Shown here: positions 1 through 7,807 of the stretch, in pieces
Layout: every line of letters starts with the position of its first letter
Numbering within the stretch: position 1 is the stretch's first letter
NCBI RefSeq assembly: GCF_029675105.1
Contig: NZ_JAQQFV010000013.1
Span: forward strand, 1-64,000
DNA from: Nocardia anocheti
GTDB taxonomy: Bacteria; Actinomycetota; Actinomycetes; Mycobacteriales; Mycobacteriaceae
Direction: 5' to 3'
Length of the DNA stretch: 64,000 nucleotides
Notes under the pieces: model-generated
The model's database searches: none
Seen by the model: the letters and a program-made list of their open reading frames with translations, nothing else
Told to the model about the DNA's origin: nothing
Made by a program: the position numbers and the translations under genes

Positions 1-44
1 AGAATCACCGAAATTCTTCAGATCTTCCGCAGGGCAACTGTTCC

Positions 45-73
45 AGCCTAACTACGCGTCCAGACGATGTCAA
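45..73 (-). promoter_or_regulatory. Proximal rRNA-type promoter
   Basis: On the minus strand the -35 box TTGACA (73-68) is followed by a 17-bp spacer and the -10 box TAGGCT (50-45). Just downstream comes a GTTGCCC motif, which I recall from the start region of mycobacterial rrn promoters. The near-consensus boxes and spacing suggest a very strong promoter. Transcription would start near position 38 and proceed left out of the window. Confidence 0.75.
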
Positions 74-205
74 TCGTAACTCTGATCACTACAGTTGAGG
101 CGCTGTCAGGCGCTTCCCCGTCCTACCGCGTTTCCCTCGCCCCGCCGGTCTCGAAGACCAGCGTCTCGGCTCCGGGTTGGTGTCCGTGTCGCTCTGACTT
201 CCAAT

Positions 206-234
206 AAGTTACGCGCCGGATAACGCCGCGTCAA
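206..234 (-). promoter_or_regulatory. Distal tandem rRNA-type promoter
   Basis: On the minus strand TTGACG (234-229), a 17-bp spacer and TAACTT (211-206) make a second near-consensus promoter about 160 bp upstream of the proximal one. Tandem promoters are usual for actinobacterial rRNA operons. Confidence 0.55.
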
Positions 235-292
235 ATCGCCTGGACAGCAGGGTATCTGCGCTGGTAGACGCGGCGCGGCCAGGCGGCGCGTC

Positions 293-322
293 GGTCTGAA
301 TCACACGGATGTGATTCAGACC
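293..322 (-). terminator. Hairpin terminator after tyrS
   Basis: A perfect 13-bp inverted repeat (GGTCTGAATCACA at 293-305 and its complement at 310-322) with a 4-nt loop lies 12 bases past the tyrS stop codon. There is no U-tract, as is common for actinobacterial terminators. It separates tyrS from the rRNA-type promoters. Confidence 0.7.
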
Positions 323-334
323 TCCGCGACGGGT

Positions 335-1621
335 TCAGGCTATCCGACGGACACCGGCCATGTTCTTCTTTCCGCGACGCAGCACCAGCCACTGCCCGTG
401 CAGGTAGTCGGTGTCGGACGGGGTCCAGTCGATGTCGGCGACGCGTTCGTTGTTCACCGAGGCACCGCCCTCGTTGACCGCGCGTCGGGCCGCGCCACGG
501 CTCTCGCACAGACCGGAGGCGACCAGCAGATCGACGATCGTGCTCGGCTCCCCCGGCGTCACCTCGGCGACCTTGCCGTCGACCGCGGCCTCGCGCAGCG
601 CCGCGCCGAGGGTGGCCTCGGGCAGTTCGCGCAGGTCACCGCGACCGAACAGGGCCTGGCTGGCAAGTTCGACGGCGTGGGTCTCGGCTTCGCCGTGCAC
701 CAGGGTGGTCATCTCGGCGGCGAGGCGCTTCTGGGCCTCGCGGGCGAATGGGCGTTCGGCGGTGGCCTGTTCGAGCGCGTCGAGTTCTTCGCGGCTCAGG
801 AAGGTGAACCAGCGCAGGTAGCGCACGACGTCGGCGTCGGCGGTGTTCACGAAGTACTGGTACCAGGCGTAGGGGCTGGTCAGTTCGGGGTCGAGCCAGA
901 GGCTGCCGCCGCCGGTGGACTTGCCGAACTTCTTGCCGTCGGCCGAGGTCACCAGCGGCACGGTGAGCGCGTGCACGTGGGCGCCGTCGACGCGGCGGTT
1001 CAGCTCGACACCGGCGATGATGTTGCCCCACTGGTCGGAGCCACCGACCTGCAGCGTGCAGCCGTATTCGCGGCGCAGCTGCAGGTAGTCGTTGGCCTGC
1101 AGCAGCATGTAGCTGAATTCGGTGTAGGAGATGCCCTCGCCCTCGAGCCGCCGTTTGACGGTGTCGCGGGCCAGCATCACGTTCACCGAGAAGTGCTTGC
1201 CGATGTCGCGCAGGAAGTCCACGGCCGTGAGCTGACCGGTCCAGTCCATGTTGTTCGCGATCACCGCGCCGGTGGGCGAGTCGTCGAGGTCGACGAACCG
1301 CTCGAGCTGGCCGCGGATGCGCTGGGCCCATTCGGCGACGGTGTCGGAGGAGTTCATGGTGCGTTCGCCGACATCACGCGGGTCGCCGATGAGGCCGGTG
1401 GCGCCGCCCGCGAGCACGATCGGACGATGACCGGCGCGCTGGAAACGCTTGAGCGCGAGCAGCGGGACCAGGTGGCCCGCGTGCAGGCTGGCCGCGGTGG
1501 GATCGAACCCGGCATAGAGGGTCAGGGGCGCCGCGGCGGCGGCCGCGCGCAGCTCGGCCAGGTCGGTGGACTGCGCGATGAGGCCGCGCCAGGTCAGTTC
1601 GTCGAAGATGTCACCGGTCAC
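335..1621 (-). CDS. tyrS: Tyrosyl-tRNA synthetase
   Basis: Charges tRNA-Tyr with tyrosine in the cytoplasm; class I aminoacyl-tRNA synthetase of the bacterial TyrRS type. With the GTG start at 1621 the protein is 428 residues, close to the mycobacterial enzyme. The HIGH-type motif HAGH is at residues 47-50, the KMSKS-type motif KFGKS at about 231-235, and a C-terminal S4 RNA-binding domain (about 355-420) ends in GQWLVLRRGKKN. An upstream ATG at 1672 stays open, but its extra 17 residues (rich in Arg and Pro) do not look like family sequence; GTG aligns with the conserved start VTGDIFDELTWRGLIAQ. The gene lies just upstream of the rRNA-type promoters and is followed by a hairpin. Confidence 0.95.
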   Translation of the reverse strand: MTGDIFDELTWRGLIAQSTDLAELRAAAAAAPLTLYAGFDPTAASLHAGHLVPLLALKRFQRAGHRPIVLAGGATGLIGDPRDVGERTMNSSDTVAEWAQRIRGQLERFVDLDDSPTGAVIANNMDWTGQLTAVDFLRDIGKHFSVNVMLARDTVKRRLEGEGISYTEFSYMLLQANDYLQLRREYGCTLQVGGSDQWGNIIAGVELNRRVDGAHVHALTVPLVTSADGKKFGKSTGGGSLWLDPELTSPYAWYQYFVNTADADVVRYLRWFTFLSREELDALEQATAERPFAREAQKRLAAEMTTLVHGEAETHAVELASQALFGRGDLRELPEATLGAALREAAVDGKVAEVTPGEPSTIVDLLVASGLCESRGAARRAVNEGGASVNNERVADIDWTPSDTDYLHGQWLVLRRGKKNMAGVRRIA

Positions 1622-1747
1622 GGTGTTCCATCTTTCCGTATCCGGGTTCGGACGCGGGCGCGGGTCACCCACGCCAGATCAGTGCGCACCTCGTGGCGGG
1701 CGCCCGGGTAGGTCCGGTACGTGATGCCGCTCAGGCCCGGTCCGGGT

Positions 1748-2383
1748 TCAGGGGCGAGGCGGTGTGCCGACGGCCGGGGCGCGAGGGCTGCGGCGGTAGG
1801 CCGAGACCGCCGGGGAGGCCGGGAGCCAGAAGCGCCACGGCACCTCGGCGGCGAGGCTCACCCCGACGCGCGGGCCCGATGCGATCGCGGTGCTGGGCAC
1901 CGGGGGGTGCAGGGTCAGGTGGACGGTGGAGAACGGGTCGAACAGTTCGGCGCCGTAGTCGTCGAGGCTGACGGCCAGGGCGCTGCCCACATTGCCGGGG
2001 CCGCGGGCGAGGTCGATGTCGGTGCGGGCCGCGGGACGCCGCTGCCGGGCGATCTCGAGACCGTCGACCACTTCGCCCGCGCGCACGAGCACCGCGCCCG
2101 CGACGCCGTCGAAGGTGGTGGTGACGTTGACACACAAGTGAATTCCGTACGAGCGATAGATGTAGAGCCGTCCGGCCGGGCCGAACATGACTGCGTTGCG
2201 GGCCGTCGGTCCGGGCCAGGAGTGGGCGGCCGGATCAGGCCACGGGCCAGCGGCATCGCTGCCGTAGGCCTCGACCTCCACGATGCGCAGGGCCACCGGA
2301 CCCGACGACAGGGTGGCGCCGAGCAGTCTGCGCGCGGCGGTCGGTGGATCGACGGCGAGTTCCTGAGCGGACACGACGACCAT
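1748..2383 (-). CDS. mpg: 3-methyladenine DNA glycosylase, AAG/Mpg type
   Basis: Base-excision repair enzyme that removes alkylated purines such as 3-methyladenine and hypoxanthine. It has 211 residues, normal for bacterial AAG-family proteins. Family hallmarks are VEVEAYG around residue 38, where the Glu is the expected general base, RNAVMFGPAGRLYIYRSYG in the middle (DNA intercalation and recognition loop) and LARGPGNVG further on. It lies immediately upstream of tyrS in the same direction, the same order as Rv1688-Rv1689 in M. tuberculosis. The C-terminal 15 residues are Arg/Pro-rich and probably disordered. Confidence 0.92.
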   Translation of the reverse strand: MVVVSAQELAVDPPTAARRLLGATLSSGPVALRIVEVEAYGSDAAGPWPDPAAHSWPGPTARNAVMFGPAGRLYIYRSYGIHLCVNVTTTFDGVAGAVLVRAGEVVDGLEIARQRRPAARTDIDLARGPGNVGSALAVSLDDYGAELFDPFSTVHLTLHPPVPSTAIASGPRVGVSLAAEVPWRFWLPASPAVSAYRRSPRAPAVGTPPRP

Positions 2384-2407
2384 TGTCGCCCATCCGCGAG
2401 CCCGCGC

Positions 2408-3286
2408 TCAGCCGAGCAGGTCGGTGCCCCGGTACAGGCCGCTCAGCTTGCCCGGGTTCACCTGGAAGCGCAGGTTCTGGATGCGGCCGTCGACCAGGTC
2501 GTAGGTGAAGGCGGCGCCCGGATCGCCCGCGAAGCAGGCCAGGGCGCCGCGTTCGCCGTTGATGTCGGCGGCGGTGAGCTCCACACCGGCCGACGCCGGT
2601 TTCGCCAGGACGCCGAGGATCCAGCGCGCGACGTGGTCGGGGCCGTGCATCGGCCTGCGGGCCGCGGTGACGACACCGCCGCCGTCGGACCAGCAGGTGA
2701 CGTCCGGGGCGAGCAGATCCATCAGCGCGTTGAGGTCACCGCCCGCGCAGGCGGCCATGAACCGCTCGGTGACGCGGGCGCGGGCGGCCCGGTCGGTGTC
2801 GAACCGTGGACGCCGCGACCGCACGTGATCCCGGGCGCGATGCGCGATCTGACGCACACTCGCTTCGGACCGGTCGAGGGTGTCGGCGATCTCGGCGTGC
2901 GAGTAGCCGAAGACCTCACGCAGCAGGAAGACCGCGCGTTCGACCGGGGTGAGCGTTTCCAGCACCACCAGCATGGCGGTCGAGACGGTGTCGGCCATGG
3001 CTGTGTCCTCGGCGATATCGGGCGAGGTCAGCACCGGCTCGGGCAGCCAGGGGCCGACGTACCGCTCGCGGGTGACGCGCGCCGAGGTGAGGCGGTTGAG
3101 CGCGAGATTGGTGACGGCGCGGACCAGATACGCCTTGGGGTGGTCGACGGTGGCCTGGTCGACGGCGTGCCATGTCAGCCAGGCGTCCTGGAGGATGTCC
3201 TCGGCGTCGGTGACCGTGCCGAGCATGCGGTAGGCGGTCGCGAACAGCAGGCGACGGTGTTCGAGGAACGGATCCTGGTCGGACAT
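2408..3286 (-). CDS. ECF41-type RNA polymerase sigma factor with C-terminal NTF2-like domain
   Basis: Extracytoplasmic-function sigma factor that carries its own C-terminal regulatory domain instead of relying on a separate anti-sigma factor. Sigma region 2 is at about residues 10-70 (LLFATAYRMLG, DAEDILQDAW), region 4 at about 110-160 (helix-turn-helix YSHAEIADTLDRSEASVRQ), and a SnoaL/NTF2-like domain covers the last 115 residues. It has the two motifs I associate with the ECF41 group: WSDGGGVV (consensus DGGGKV) and NPGKL (consensus NPDKL) near the end. ECF41 genes usually adjoin an oxidoreductase, decarboxylase or epimerase gene under their control, and an FAD oxidoreductase lies directly upstream. 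I chose the ATG at 3286, which has GTGGAG just before it; an ATG at 3298 is also possible. Confidence 0.88.
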   Translation of the reverse strand: MSDQDPFLEHRRLLFATAYRMLGTVTDAEDILQDAWLTWHAVDQATVDHPKAYLVRAVTNLALNRLTSARVTRERYVGPWLPEPVLTSPDIAEDTAMADTVSTAMLVVLETLTPVERAVFLLREVFGYSHAEIADTLDRSEASVRQIAHRARDHVRSRRPRFDTDRAARARVTERFMAACAGGDLNALMDLLAPDVTCWSDGGGVVTAARRPMHGPDHVARWILGVLAKPASAGVELTAADINGERGALACFAGDPGAAFTYDLVDGRIQNLRFQVNPGKLSGLYRGTDLLG

Positions 3287-3332
3287 GTGCTCCACCATGA
3301 CGCATGCTTCTTTCCTCGGGCGCGCGGGCGCG

Positions 3333-4511
3333 TCAGGCCAGGTGGCGGGTCGCCCTGCCGCCCTTCGACAGTTGGACGGTCATGGTCATCTTCTTGCTGC
3401 CCTTGACGGTGGGGATCGGGCTGCTGCTCACGATCTCCTTGTAGATCCGGGCGGCGCGGCCGGTGAGATGGATTCGGCGCGGGGTGTCGTCGGCGTGGGT
3501 GAACTGGATGACGGCGTCGCGGCGACCCAGGCTCACCGGCTGGTGGACGTAGCCGAAACGGAACGGGCGCACCGATTTTCCGCGCAGTCCTGCCGCGATG
3601 GTGTCGGCGGTGTAGGCGGCGGTGGGCAGGCCGCTCTGGCAGGTGCCGTGCACGGCGCCCCACGGCTGGTGGACGGCGGCGGCGTCGCCGATGGCGTGGA
3701 TCGTGGGGTGTGACACCGACTTCAAGGTGGGGTCGACGACGATCAGGCCGCGTTCGTCGGTGCGGATTCCGGCCTCGGCGGCCAGGGGTGGGACGCGCAC
3801 GCCGCTGGTCCAGAGGGTGAGATCGCTCGGGAGTTGTCCGCCGTCGGTGAGTTCGAGGGCGGTGGGCAGCACCTTCGTGACGCGCTGGCCGATCTCGCGG
3901 ACGACGCCGAGCCGGTCGAGCGCGGTAGTGAGGTAGGCGCGGGCGCGCTCGCCCATCATCGCGCCGGGTTCCGTCGCGCCGACCAGCACGACGCGCAGGG
4001 CTGGGTGGGTCTCGGCGATCTCGGCGGCGGCCTCGATGCCGGTCAGGCCCGCGCCGCAGACGGTCACCGTGCCGCCCGTCCGCGCGAGCCGGGCGAGTGC
4101 GCCCGCGAACCCGTGGGCGACGCGCGGATCGTTCAGGGTCCACGCGTGGTCGGCGACGCCGGGGACCGTGGTCGTGTCGGTGGTGCTGCCGAGGGCGTAG
4201 ATCAGCTCGTCGTAGGCGAGGTCGCCTGCGCCCTCGAGGTGCACGCGTCGGGCCGCGGGGTCGAGGGCGGTGGCCCGGCCCTGGACGAAGCGGATGCCGG
4301 TGCCGTCCAGGAGGGCCGGGATGTCGTGGTGCGCGAGTTCCTGGCCGACGGCGATCTGGTGCATGCGCAGTCGCTCGGTGAATCGGCGCGAGGGGTTGAC
4401 CAGGGTGATCCGCACGTCGAGCCGACGGGTGCGGCGGGCGAGCCGGACGGCGGCCAGCAGACCGGTGTATCCGGCGCCCAGGACGACGATGTGCTGCGGG
4501 GTGGTGCTCAT
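3333..4511 (-). CDS. NAD(P)/FAD-dependent oxidoreductase, NDH-2-like
   Basis: Probable flavoprotein that oxidises NAD(P)H. It has 392 residues with two Rossmann dinucleotide motifs: an N-terminal FAD-binding VVLGAGYTGLLAAVRLA (about residue 10) and a central NAD(P)H-binding VTVCGAGLTGIEAAAEIA. A late FAD motif HAIGDAAAVHQPWGAVHGTCQ resembles type II NADH dehydrogenases. The C-terminus lacks a clear membrane anchor. The ATG at 4511 is preceded by AGAAGGAG at good spacing; the longer frame from 4571 would include the promoter and is rejected. The partner sigma factor gene follows 46 bp downstream, and an ECF41-type promoter lies upstream, so this is probably the sigma factor's own target. The physiological electron acceptor is unknown. 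Confidence 0.85.
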   Translation of the reverse strand: MSTTPQHIVVLGAGYTGLLAAVRLARRTRRLDVRITLVNPSRRFTERLRMHQIAVGQELAHHDIPALLDGTGIRFVQGRATALDPAARRVHLEGAGDLAYDELIYALGSTTDTTTVPGVADHAWTLNDPRVAHGFAGALARLARTGGTVTVCGAGLTGIEAAAEIAETHPALRVVLVGATEPGAMMGERARAYLTTALDRLGVVREIGQRVTKVLPTALELTDGGQLPSDLTLWTSGVRVPPLAAEAGIRTDERGLIVVDPTLKSVSHPTIHAIGDAAAVHQPWGAVHGTCQSGLPTAAYTADTIAAGLRGKSVRPFRFGYVHQPVSLGRRDAVIQFTHADDTPRRIHLTGRAARIYKEIVSSSPIPTVKGSKKMTMTVQLSKGGRATRHLA

Positions 4512-4543
4512 GGTGGCGCTCCTTCTCGGTCGGTCATCCAGGG

Positions 4544-4570
4544 GACAAACCGGCCGGGCGGAACGTGACA
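4544..4570 (-). promoter_or_regulatory. Candidate ECF41-dependent promoter
   Basis: The minus strand reads TGTCACG (4570-4564), 16 bases, then TGTC (4547-4544), 33 bp before the oxidoreductase start. The ECF41 promoter consensus I know is TGTCACA, 16-17 bases, CGTC, so the match is one mismatch per element with correct spacing. This would place the oxidoreductase and the sigma factor gene behind it under positive autoregulation. Confidence 0.65.
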
Positions 4571-4579
4571 ACCATGGGT

Positions 4580-4595
4580 TGTGATTCAGATCACA
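4580..4595. promoter_or_regulatory. Candidate CRP/cAMP-receptor-protein site
   Basis: TGTGATTCAGATCACA is a full CRP-type site: TGTGA, 6 bases, TCACA, with perfect symmetry in both half-sites. It lies 9 bp upstream of the -35 element of the ECF41-type promoter on the minus strand and about 105 bp upstream of the multicopper oxidase gene on the plus strand, so it could affect either. Confidence 0.5.
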
Positions 4596-4698
4596 TCCGC
4601 GTGACCTGCTGGAATGCCGAGAATCAGGGGGAGTTCGGGGTCGGGTTGGGGGTCGCTCCCCGATGTGCGCGCGGGCGTGCCGTCCCTACCGTCGGGAC

Positions 4699-6210
4699 AT
4701 GGTTTCTCCCCCGCGCCGTGTGCGCCGTGCCCTGCTCGGCGCGGGCACGCTCGTCGTCGTCCTGCTCACCGCGATCGCCGGTGGCGTCGGCTGGATCTGG
4801 GCTACGGCCGACATCTCCACCGTCGGTACCGAATTCACCCGTCCGCTGGCGATCCCGCCGCTGGCCGAGTCCACCGTCGACGCCGACGGCACCCGGACGT
4901 TCACCCTCGACATGCGCGGCGGCACCACCGCGTTCGAGCCCGGAACCGACACCGAGACCTGGGGTTTCAACGGCAGCTACCTGGGCCCGACCCTGCGGGC
5001 GAGCGCCGGGGAACGCGTGCGGGTGCGGATCAGCAATCAGCTGCCCGAGGCGTCGACGGTGCACTGGCACGGCATGCATCTGCCCGCCGCGATGGACGGC
5101 GGACCACACCAGATGGTCGAGCCGGGCGCCACCTGGACGCCGGAATGGACGGTGGCACAACCCGCTTCGACCCTCTGGTACCACCCGCATCCACACGGCG
5201 CCACCGAGGACCACGTCCGGCGCGGCCTGGCGGGCATGTTCCTGATCGACGACGCCGCCGTCTCGGCCCTGCCCCTGCCACACACCTATGGCGTCGACGA
5301 TCTTCCGGTGATCGTGCAGGACATGCGCCTGCGGGGCGACGAGCTCGACGGCGCGCACAGCATCTTCCGCGATGTGGGTTTCCTGGGCGACCGCACGCTC
5401 GTCAACGGCACCCTGGCCCCGTATCACGAGGTGGGCGACGAACTGGTGCGGCTGCGCCTGCTCAACGCCTCGACCGCGCGGATCTACACCTTCGCCTTCG
5501 ACGACGCGCGACCCTTCGCGCTGATCGGTTCCGACGGCGGGCTGCTGGAAGGCCCGGCCACGCTCGACCGGGTCCAACTCTCCCCCGGTGAACGCGCCGA
5601 GATCGTGGTGCGGATGCGGCCCGGTGAGCGGACGGTGCTGCGCAGCGAACGTCTCGACGCCGGACTGGACTTCTGGGGCAACCGGTTCGCCGGTGGGGAC
5701 GACCGCTTCGACATCCTGGAACTGCGGGCCGCGCCCACCCTGCGCGAATCCGCGCCGCTGCCCGCGACGCTCGTCCCCGCGTCCACCCCTGACGGCAGCG
5801 ATTCGGTGACCGAGCGCCGGTTCGATCTGACGCTGTCGGGCATCAACGGCGCGGCCATGGCGATGGATCGCATCGATACGACCGTCACCCGGGGCACCAC
5901 CGAGACGTGGGTGGTGACCAACACCGACGGCATGCCGCACAACTTCCACGTCCACGACGTGCAGTTCCGGGTGCTCGACTACGACGGTGGCGCGCCGCCA
6001 CCCGCGCTGACCGGGCCCAAGGACACGATCTTCCTGCCACCGAACACCACCGCGCGGCTGGCGCTGCGCTTCGACGGACCGGCCGATCCGGACACCCCGT
6101 ACATGTATCACTGCCACCTGCTCTGGCACGAGGACCTCGGGATGATGGGCCAGTTCGTGGTGGTCGAACCCGGGCAGCGGGCGGGCACGCCGCACGGACA
6201 CGCCCACTGA
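4699..6210 (+). CDS. Secreted or membrane-anchored multicopper oxidase
   Basis: Copper-dependent oxidase of the CueO/laccase superfamily, expected outside the membrane, where such enzymes oxidise Cu(I), Fe(II) or phenols with reduction of oxygen to water. It has 503 residues. An N-terminal hydrophobic segment (about 10-35) follows basic PRRVRR, giving a Tat-like signal or anchor. Copper ligands are visible in four places: HWHGMHLP (about 122), WYHPHPHG (about 160), HNFHVHDVQF (about 414) and HCHLLWHEDLGMM (about 471). Both halves of the trinuclear site and the type 1 Cys are therefore intact. It ends with a His-rich PHGHAH. An in-frame ATG at 4663 exists but adds no signal-peptide character. 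No recognisable Shine-Dalgarno lies before 4699. It is divergent from the ECF41 gene pair. Confidence 0.87.
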   Translation: MVSPPRRVRRALLGAGTLVVVLLTAIAGGVGWIWATADISTVGTEFTRPLAIPPLAESTVDADGTRTFTLDMRGGTTAFEPGTDTETWGFNGSYLGPTLRASAGERVRVRISNQLPEASTVHWHGMHLPAAMDGGPHQMVEPGATWTPEWTVAQPASTLWYHPHPHGATEDHVRRGLAGMFLIDDAAVSALPLPHTYGVDDLPVIVQDMRLRGDELDGAHSIFRDVGFLGDRTLVNGTLAPYHEVGDELVRLRLLNASTARIYTFAFDDARPFALIGSDGGLLEGPATLDRVQLSPGERAEIVVRMRPGERTVLRSERLDAGLDFWGNRFAGGDDRFDILELRAAPTLRESAPLPATLVPASTPDGSDSVTERRFDLTLSGINGAAMAMDRIDTTVTRGTTETWVVTNTDGMPHNFHVHDVQFRVLDYDGGAPPPALTGPKDTIFLPPNTTARLALRFDGPADPDTPYMYHCHLLWHEDLGMMGQFVVVEPGQRAGTPHGHAH

Positions 6211-6238
6211 CCCTTGCCGTGGGACATCGGCCGCGCTA

Positions 6239-6274
6239 AATTCATCACGTAGTGAATTCAACACTCGATGAATT
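6239..6274. promoter_or_regulatory. Operator-like inverted repeats before the ABC exporter operon
   Basis: An AT-rich island in GC-rich DNA carries AATTCATC (6239-6246) and its exact complement GATGAATT (6267-6274), with AATTCA/TGAATT (6239-6244 and 6253-6258) nested inside. It lies directly upstream of the ATPase start at 6285. The likely ligand is the TetR-family protein encoded third in the operon. Confidence 0.5.
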
Positions 6275-6284
6275 GAGTCGGCCG

Positions 6285-7019
6285 ATGTCGCACACTCCCC
6301 CACCCCCCGATGCCGTCCAGGTCACCGATCTGACCGTCCGGCGCGGGAAACGCACTGTCCTGCACGGTCTTTCGACGCGGATCCCGCGCGGGTCGATCAC
6401 CGGGCTGCTCGGCCCGTCCGGCTGCGGGAAGACCACGCTGCTGCGCAGCATCGTCGGCACCCAGCTGGTGCAGTCGGGCACCGTCACCGTGCTCGGCGAA
6501 CCGGCGGGCAGCGCCGGGCTGCGGCGTCGGGTCGGGTACGTCACCCAGGCGCCGAGCATCTACGCCGATATCAGCGTGCGCGAGAACGTCGCCTACTACG
6601 CCGCGCTCTACGGGCGCGAGCGCGCCGACACCGAGGACGCGCTCACCGCCGTCGGGTTGCGCGAGTACGCCGATCAGCTGGGCAACCAGCTCTCGGGCGG
6701 TCAGCAGACCCGGGCCTCGCTCGCCTGCGCGCTGGTCGGCAAGCCCGAACTGCTGGTGCTCGACGAACCGACCGTCGGGCTGGATCCGGTCCTGCGGGTG
6801 GAACTGTGGAAGCAGTTCCACGAGCTGGCCGCGGCCGGAACCACCCTGCTGGTGTCGAGTCACGTGATGGACGAGGCCGACCACTGCGACACCCTGCTGC
6901 TGATGCGCGAGGGCGAACTGCTGGCCCAGCTCAGCCCGGACGAGCTGCGCGCCGACACCGACGAGCAGAACCTCGAGAACGCCTTCCTGACCCTGATCAC
7001 GAGGGGAGCCCGCGCATGA
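6285..7019 (+). CDS. ABC exporter ATPase subunit
   Basis: ATP-binding subunit of an ABC-2-type (drug/antibiotic) exporter. It has 244 residues with Walker A GPSGCGKTT (about 40-50), signature LSGGQQTRASLA (about 135), Walker B LLVLDEPTVGLDP (about 157) and switch SSHVMDEADHCD. It overlaps the permease gene by ATGA and is followed by a TetR gene. In M. tuberculosis Rv1687c-Rv1686c-Rv1685c have the same order next to mpg. I chose the ATG at 6285 because a GTG at 6252 would place the start inside the operator repeats. Substrate unknown. Confidence 0.9.
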   Translation: MSHTPPPPDAVQVTDLTVRRGKRTVLHGLSTRIPRGSITGLLGPSGCGKTTLLRSIVGTQLVQSGTVTVLGEPAGSAGLRRRVGYVTQAPSIYADISVRENVAYYAALYGRERADTEDALTAVGLREYADQLGNQLSGGQQTRASLACALVGKPELLVLDEPTVGLDPVLRVELWKQFHELAAAGTTLLVSSHVMDEADHCDTLLLMREGELLAQLSPDELRADTDEQNLENAFLTLITRGARA

Positions 7020-7780
7020 CCACCGTCCTGCGGCCCTATACCGCCACCACCGGCCGGATCCTGCGTCAGCTGCGCAACGACCGGCGCACCGTCGTGATGA
7101 TCCTGGTGGTGCCCGCGGTCCTGATGGCCCTGCTCTACTTCATCTATCAGGACGCTCCGCGCCCGCCGCACGCGCCGCTGACCATGTTCGACCGGGTCGG
7201 CATCACCATGCTGGGCATCCTGCCGTTCGTGGTGATGTTCCTGATCACGGCCATCGCCATGCAGCGCGAACGCACCTCGGGCACCCTCGAACGCCTGCTC
7301 ACCACGCCGCTGAGCAAGTTCGATCTGCTCGCCGGGTACGGCACCGCGTTCTCGCTGGCGGCCGCCGCGCAGGCCGCGGTCGCGTGCGCGGTCGCGTTCT
7401 GGCTGCTCGGAATGGAGGCGGCGGGCAATCCGGGCTGGGTGATGCTGATCGCGATGGTCGACGCCGTGTGCGGGGTCGGGTTGGGCCTGCTGGCCAGCGC
7501 GTTCGCGCGGACCGAATTCCAGGCGGTGCAGTTCATGCCGGTGATCGTGGCACCGCAGATCTTCCTGTGCGGGTTGCTCGTTCCGCGCGATCAGCTGCCC
7601 CGCTGGCTGGAGGTGCTCAGCGATGTGATGCCGTTGAGCTACGCGGTGGACGCCCTGCAGCAGGTCTCGGTGTACCCCGAGCCGACGGCGACGATGTGGC
7701 GGGACATCGCCGTCGTCGCCGGGTTCGCGGTGGTGGCGCTGGTGTTGGCCGCGGCCACGCTGCGTCGGCGCACCGCGTGA
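7016..7780 (+). CDS. ABC-2-type exporter permease
   Basis: Membrane partner of the preceding ATPase; 254 residues with about six transmembrane segments. The pattern QLRNDRRTVVMILVVPAVLM at the N-terminus and RERTSGTLERLLTTPLSKFDLLAGY in the first cytoplasmic loop is typical of ABC-2 drug exporters, as is LPRWLEVLSDVMPLSYAVDA near the end. The ATG overlaps the upstream stop codon by 4 bp, indicating translational coupling. Confidence 0.9.
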   Translation: MTTVLRPYTATTGRILRQLRNDRRTVVMILVVPAVLMALLYFIYQDAPRPPHAPLTMFDRVGITMLGILPFVVMFLITAIAMQRERTSGTLERLLTTPLSKFDLLAGYGTAFSLAAAAQAAVACAVAFWLLGMEAAGNPGWVMLIAMVDAVCGVGLGLLASAFARTEFQAVQFMPVIVAPQIFLCGLLVPRDQLPRWLEVLSDVMPLSYAVDALQQVSVYPEPTATMWRDIAVVAGFAVVALVLAAATLRRRTA

Positions 7781-7807
7781 ATCGATAGCGGGCACGAGGA
7801 GGACAGC

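Larger units (their letters stand above)
1..334. other. Non-coding region upstream of an rRNA operon
   Basis: No convincing gene lies here. Read on the minus strand it contains a hairpin after tyrS, then two tandem promoters with 17-bp spacers, then a leader that runs out of the window. At the very edge (positions 1-17) the minus strand can form a short hairpin (AGAAT paired with ATTCT), which may be the boxB-type element of an rRNA antitermination leader. The 16S gene itself is not in the window, so the rRNA assignment is inferred from promoter sequence alone. Confidence 0.6.

Noticed and set aside
293..322. TCACA/TGTGA hairpin after tyrS as a CRP site
   Set aside because: The half-sites are in the inverted order with a 4-bp centre; the position after a stop codon fits a terminator.
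311..1711. Long open frame on the strand opposite tyrS
   Set aside because: Antisense to a clear tyrS; high GC keeps stop codons rare in the mirrored frame, and the translation is Gly/Ala/Val-rich without family motifs.
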